Below are positions 60,540-64,000 of a DNA stretch of 64,000 nt, one piece after another. This DNA comes from an uncultured Lachnospiraceae bacterium (GTDB lineage: Bacteria > Bacillota > Clostridia > Lachnospirales > Lachnospiraceae). Below the pieces are notes generated by a model that did no database searches, had not been told where the DNA came from, and saw only the letters and a program-made list of their open reading frames with translations. A program made the translations under genes and the position numbers. Position 1 is the first letter of the stretch; the number at the start of each line of letters is the position of its first letter. The stretch lies in NCBI GenBank assembly GCA_944380605.1, contig CALWIA010000021.1, forward strand, positions 1-64,000, read 5' to 3'.

Positions 60540-61405
60540 AAACGTGGACGGAGAAATTGAAAGGGGCAGGGGCCTATGCCTATCTGATTCCCTGTTTTGC
60601 CGTATTCGGCCTGTTTCTGTTTTACCCCTTTGTGAAAACCATTTACTTAAGCTTTTACAAAACCGACAAGCTGGGCCAGGCAAAGCTGTTTGTCGGGGCG
60701 GAAAATTACATGGATCTGCTTACGTCGGAATCCTTTTACAACAGCATTGTGGTGACGCTGATTTTTGTGGTCATCGTCGTGATCGGAAGCATGCTGCTGG
60801 GGCTGATTACAGCGGTGCTGTGCAGCAAGGCGTTTCCGGGCATCCGGGCCTTCAGCACGTCCTATGCCCTGCCGATGGCTATTGCCTCCAGCGGCGCGGC
60901 GATGATCTTCAAGATCATTCTGAACCCCACCATTGGCATTCTCAACAAGCTTTTGAATCTGGACATCAACTGGATCAGCGACCCGAAATACGCCCTGATC
61001 TGCGTGGCGGTGCTGACGGCCTGGCTGAACAGCGGAATCAATTTCCTGTATTTTTCCGCCGGCCTGGGCAACATCGACGATTCCATTTATGAGAGAGCTT
61101 CCGTAGATGGAGCCAATGCGGTGCAGAAATTCTTCCGGCTGACGCTGCCGGGGTTAAGCCCTATTATGTTCTACACGCTGGTGGTCAACATCATCCAGGC
61201 GTTCCAGTCCTTCGGCCAGGTGAAGATCCTGACCCAGGGAGGCCCCGGCGAGTCCACCAACCTGATTGTGTATTCCATTTACCGGGACGCGTTTTTCAAC
61301 TACCGTTTCGGCAGCGCGGCGGCGCAGTCGGTGATTCTGTTCCTGATTATCATGGCGCTGACGCTGGTGATGTTCAAAATTGAAAATAAGGGGGTTAAAT
61401 ACTAA
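60536..61405 (+). CDS. ugpA: ABC permease, UgpA type
   Basis: A 289-residue six-segment permease: AYAYLIPCFAVFGLFLFYPFVKTIYLSFYKTD, the EAA loop ERASVDGANAVQKFFRLTLPGLSP and LTQGGPGESTNLIVYSIY. It overlaps the ATPase gene by four bases and the next permease by one. Assignment to sn-glycerol-3-phosphate or glycerophosphodiester uptake rests on the phosphodiesterase gene at 63948. Confidence 0.85.
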   Translation: MKTWTEKLKGAGAYAYLIPCFAVFGLFLFYPFVKTIYLSFYKTDKLGQAKLFVGAENYMDLLTSESFYNSIVVTLIFVVIVVIGSMLLGLITAVLCSKAFPGIRAFSTSYALPMAIASSGAAMIFKIILNPTIGILNKLLNLDINWISDPKYALICVAVLTAWLNSGINFLYFSAGLGNIDDSIYERASVDGANAVQKFFRLTLPGLSPIMFYTLVVNIIQAFQSFGQVKILTQGGPGESTNLIVYSIYRDAFFNYRFGSAAAQSVILFLIIMALTLVMFKIENKGVKY

Positions 61406-62316
61406 TGGCAGATTATACGGTTTCCATTTCACAGAATGAATATACTGCCGCGCAGCTGGAGCAGCTTCACACCCAGATGAACGCGCGGGCGCTGCGCAGA
61501 CGGCGGATCCGGCAGACGGTGCTGGTGGCCCTGAACATTGTTATGGCGCTGTTTATGCTGTTTCCGCTGCTGTACGCGGTCAGCGTATCCATTATGCCTT
61601 CCAGCGAACTGTTTACCATGGACATGAACCTGATTCCCCAGAATCCCACCTTTGAAAACTACGTGCGGGCTCTGACCCAGGTTCCCCTGGGACGGTTTAT
61701 CCTGAACTCGTTTCTGGTGGCGGGCACCATTACCATAGGACAGATCATCACCTGTTCCCTGGCGGCCTTTGCCTTCGCATTTCTGAACTTCAAAGGGAAA
61801 AACGTCCTGTTTATGCTGGTGATGGCTACCATGATGGTGCCCGGCGAGGCGACGATTATTTCCAACTACCTGACGGTCAGCAGCCTGGGCATTCTGGATA
61901 CGTATATCGTCCTGATTCTGCCGTACCTGACCTCCGCCATGGGCATTTTCCTGTTCCGCCAGTTTTACCTGTCCTTCCCCATGTCGCTGTATGAGTCGGC
62001 AAAGCTGGACGGATGCAGCAACCTGCGGTTTGTGGTCAAGATTCTGATTCCGCTGACCAAGTCCGCCATAGGCGCCATGGCTATTTATACCTTTATCAAT
62101 TCCTGGAATATGTACATGTGGCCGCTGCTGGTAACCGGCTCCGCCGAGATGCGGACGGTCCAGATCGGAATCAGCATGCTGGAAAGCGTGGACGCCCAGT
62201 CCATTACGCTGATGATGGCCGGCGTCGTGACTATTATCATACCGTCCATGGTGATTTTCGTAGTCGGACAGAAACAGCTGATCCGGGGTATGTTCTCAGG
62301 CGCTGTCAAAGGATAA
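61405..62316 (+). CDS. ugpE: ABC permease, UgpE type
   Basis: A 303-residue six-segment permease. A charged cytoplasmic start of about 35 residues precedes VLVALNIVMALFMLFPLLYAVSVSIM. The EAA loop reads ESAKLDGCSNLRFVVKILIPLTKSA, and the end is GQKQLIRGMFSGAVKG. The start ATG overlaps the previous stop by one base (TAATG). It forms the membrane channel with the UgpA-type partner. Confidence 0.85.
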   Translation: MADYTVSISQNEYTAAQLEQLHTQMNARALRRRRIRQTVLVALNIVMALFMLFPLLYAVSVSIMPSSELFTMDMNLIPQNPTFENYVRALTQVPLGRFILNSFLVAGTITIGQIITCSLAAFAFAFLNFKGKNVLFMLVMATMMVPGEATIISNYLTVSSLGILDTYIVLILPYLTSAMGIFLFRQFYLSFPMSLYESAKLDGCSNLRFVVKILIPLTKSAIGAMAIYTFINSWNMYMWPLLVTGSAEMRTVQIGISMLESVDAQSITLMMAGVVTIIIPSMVIFVVGQKQLIRGMFSGAVKG

Positions 62317-62374
62317 CCGCCTGATTTACATAGATAGATACGCAGTATTATGAAAAAATGAGGAGAAAACAAGC

Positions 62375-63808
62375 ATGAAAAAGAGAATTGCAGCATCGAT
62401 TCTGGCAGCTGCCATGGCGGCGTCGGTACTGACGGCCTGTTCCGGAGACAATACGGCTTCGGCAGATGGAAGCGCGGCAGGGGGAACCACGGCAGGAGAG
62501 AGCGCGGAAAGCAGCGCGGCTTCCCAGGCCAGCGGCGTAATCACAGACGGATTCGCGGATGTGGACACCAACGGCGTTACGGTATCCTTCTGGCACGCCA
62601 TGGGCGGCGTTAACGGAGAGGCCATGGATTACCTGGTGAACAAATTCAATGAAGAAAACACCGACGGCATCACCGTAGAAGCCGTGTACCAGGGTTCTTA
62701 CGACGACACCATCAACAAGCTGAAAAGCGCGCAGATCGGCAACATGGGCGCGGACCTGGTGCAGATCTACGACATCGGAACCCGTTTCATGATCGACTCC
62801 GGCTGGGTGATTCCCATGCAGGAGATGGTAGACGCGGACGGCTATGACCTGTCGGCGCTGGAGCCCAACATTGCGGCCTATTATACCACCGACGACGGTT
62901 CCCTGTACTCCATGCCTTTCAATTCTTCCACGCCGCTTCTGTACTACAACAAGGACATGTTTGACGCGGCCGGCATTACGGAAATCCCCGCCAGCCTGCC
63001 CCAGATCGCGGAAATCGGCGACGCGCTGATGAATGAGGGCGGCGCCCAGGAAGTCATTGCCATCAGCATTTACGGATGGTGGTTCGAGCAGTTTATGAGC
63101 AAGCAGGGACTGGACCTGGTAGACAGTGAAAACGGACGCGCCGCGGCGGCCACCAAGGTGGTATTTGATGAAAACGGCGGCGGACTGAACATTCTGAACG
63201 CCTGGAAAGACCTGTACGACCAGGGCTACGCGCCCAACGTGGGACGGTCTGGAAGTGATACGGCGTCTGCGGACTTCACCGCAGGCAAGGCGGCCATGAT
63301 GCTGGGTTCTACCGCGTCCCTGAAGCAGATTCTGCAGGACGTGGGCGATTCCTTTGAGGTAGGCACCGCGTATTATCCGGCGGTATCCGATGCCGATGAA
63401 GGCGGCGTATCCATTGGCGGAGCGTCTTTATGGGCGCTGAACAACCAGGACGAAAAGCAGGCGGCGGCTACCTGGAAATTTGTCAAGTTCCTGATTTCTC
63501 CGGAGTCCCAGGCTTACTGGAACGCCCAGACCGGCTACTTCCCGGTGACCACGGACGCGGCAGAGGAGCAGACTTTCAAAGACAACATTGCCCAGTATCC
63601 CCAGTTCCAGACCGCCATTGACCAGCTGCACGACTCCGCTCCGGAGTACGCGGGCGCGCTGCTGAGCGTATTCCCCGAGTCCAGACAGATCATCGAAACG
63701 GAAATCGAGGAAATGATCAACGGAAATCAGACGGCGGAAGAAGCGCTGCAGAGCATGACGGATCAGATCAACGAAACCATCGAAGAGTACAACCTGATCA
63801 ACGGCTGA
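62375..63808 (+). CDS. ugpB: ABC solute-binding lipoprotein, UgpB type
   Basis: The protein has 477 residues. The signal peptide ends in a lipobox (VLTAC, Cys22), then a Ser/Ala/Gly-rich linker (about 23-58) and a type 1 solute-binding fold: VTVSFWHAMGGVNGEAMDYLVNKFNEE, then ADLVQIYDIGTRFMIDSGWVIPMQEM and SMPFNSSTPLLYYNKDMFDAAG. FWHAMGG and the NSSTP segment are typical of glycerol-3-phosphate binding proteins. The gene follows the permeases after 58 bases with its own AGGAG site. Confidence 0.85.
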   Translation: MKKRIAASILAAAMAASVLTACSGDNTASADGSAAGGTTAGESAESSAASQASGVITDGFADVDTNGVTVSFWHAMGGVNGEAMDYLVNKFNEENTDGITVEAVYQGSYDDTINKLKSAQIGNMGADLVQIYDIGTRFMIDSGWVIPMQEMVDADGYDLSALEPNIAAYYTTDDGSLYSMPFNSSTPLLYYNKDMFDAAGITEIPASLPQIAEIGDALMNEGGAQEVIAISIYGWWFEQFMSKQGLDLVDSENGRAAAATKVVFDENGGGLNILNAWKDLYDQGYAPNVGRSGSDTASADFTAGKAAMMLGSTASLKQILQDVGDSFEVGTAYYPAVSDADEGGVSIGGASLWALNNQDEKQAAATWKFVKFLISPESQAYWNAQTGYFPVTTDAAEEQTFKDNIAQYPQFQTAIDQLHDSAPEYAGALLSVFPESRQIIETEIEEMINGNQTAEEALQSMTDQINETIEEYNLING

Positions 63809-63860
63809 CGGGAAAATCCCGGTACAGCGCAAATCGGACGGGCAAAACCGTCATAAGAGG

Positions 63861-63893
63861 AAAAGGGAATCCTGCGCAGAGGGTTCCCTTTTC
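63861..63893 (+). terminator. terminator after the Ugp-type operon
   Basis: GGGAATCC pairs with GGGTTCCC (a partial stem with one mismatch), followed by TTTT. A TATAAT at 63906-63911 behind it could serve the next gene. Confidence 0.7.
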
Positions 63894-63947
63894 GCGAAGA
63901 ACCGCTATAATGAAAGACAAGAACCGATTTTTACAGGAGGAATGGAC

Positions 63948-64000
63948 ATGAAGCAGGCAAAAATTTTCGCCCACAGAGGCGCCAGCGGCTATGCGCCGGA
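63948..64000 (+). CDS. glycerophosphodiester phosphodiesterase, N-terminus only (runs off the window)
   Basis: Only 17 codons are visible (MKQAKIFAHRGASGYAP), but HRGASGxAPE is the hallmark start of GlpQ/UgpQ-type enzymes and holds an active-site His. An ACAGGAGG site stands seven bases before ATG 63948; ATG 63942 is too close to it. The enzyme hydrolyses glycerophosphodiesters to glycerol-3-phosphate and an alcohol. It has no signal peptide at its start, so it may act on imported substrate. Its place behind the importer genes supports their Ugp assignment. Confidence 0.8.
   Translation, partial: MKQAKIFAHRGASGYAP

Overview
The window looks like a chromosomal piece of a Gram-positive, Lachnospiraceae-like clostridium. 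The basis is an LPXTG/sortase pair, SigI/RsgI, a lone SpmA, strong AGGAGG ribosome sites, a FabK-based fatty-acid operon with fused accDA, and the tmk-holB-ricT-trmN-rsmI order known from Bacillota. Composition is moderately GC-rich by eye. I see no transposase, phage gene, integrase or CRISPR array.

Layout. 1-945: the 3' end of a 23S rRNA gene with no 5S gene behind it, followed by seven tRNA genes (Asp, Val, Thr, Tyr, fMet, Phe, Lys), none of which encodes CCA. 1113-6583: cell-surface genes (O-antigen-ligase-like membrane protein, Amidase_2, LPQTG-anchored Asp-Pro-repeat protein, sortase), then an ECF sigma factor with a DUF4367-type partner. 6662-27466: an XRE regulator divergent from a long Tad/Flp pilus locus (TadZ, TadA, TadB, TadC, Flp pilin, two TadE-like proteins, a DUF5702 protein, prepilin peptidase). 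The locus continues into a WG-repeat protein, an FHA protein, a PP2C phosphatase, a Ser/Thr kinase with a propeller-like C-terminus and a 1251-residue secreted repeat protein. The zinc-type N-domain of a prepilin peptidase is a separate gene on the opposite strand.

27597-33423, minus strand: sigI and rsgI, a lipoprotein that repeats the RsgI periplasmic domain and carries six copies of a 15-residue repeat, then VTC, DUF4956 and CotH proteins. The regions upstream of sigI and of the lipoprotein gene share a CCCC-(19 nt)-CGTA element, a candidate SigI promoter. 33691-40315: a small unknown protein with an operator-like promoter, then a lysine-decarboxylase-like protein, tmk, an unusual repeat-rich spacer, holB, ricT, a trmN-like methyltransferase and rsmI.

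40353-50928: a complete type II fatty-acid operon (fabH, acpP, fabK, fabD, fabG, fabF, accB, fabZ, accC, accDA, nitronate monooxygenase family protein). It is driven by one strong promoter with a FabT-type operator, but has no fabT gene inside it. 51006-51620: spmA without spmB. 51913-59236: a probable peptidoglycan-sugar salvage operon (MurR/RpiR regulator, MurQ, LplBCA-type ABC importer, NamZ, TIM-barrel protein), in which an ABC importer occupies the place that a PTS permease has in Bacillus. 59418-64000: a Ugp-type ABC importer followed by the start of a glycerophosphodiester phosphodiesterase gene.

Protein families were assigned by reading motifs, not by database search. Operons are inferred from spacing and overlaps.
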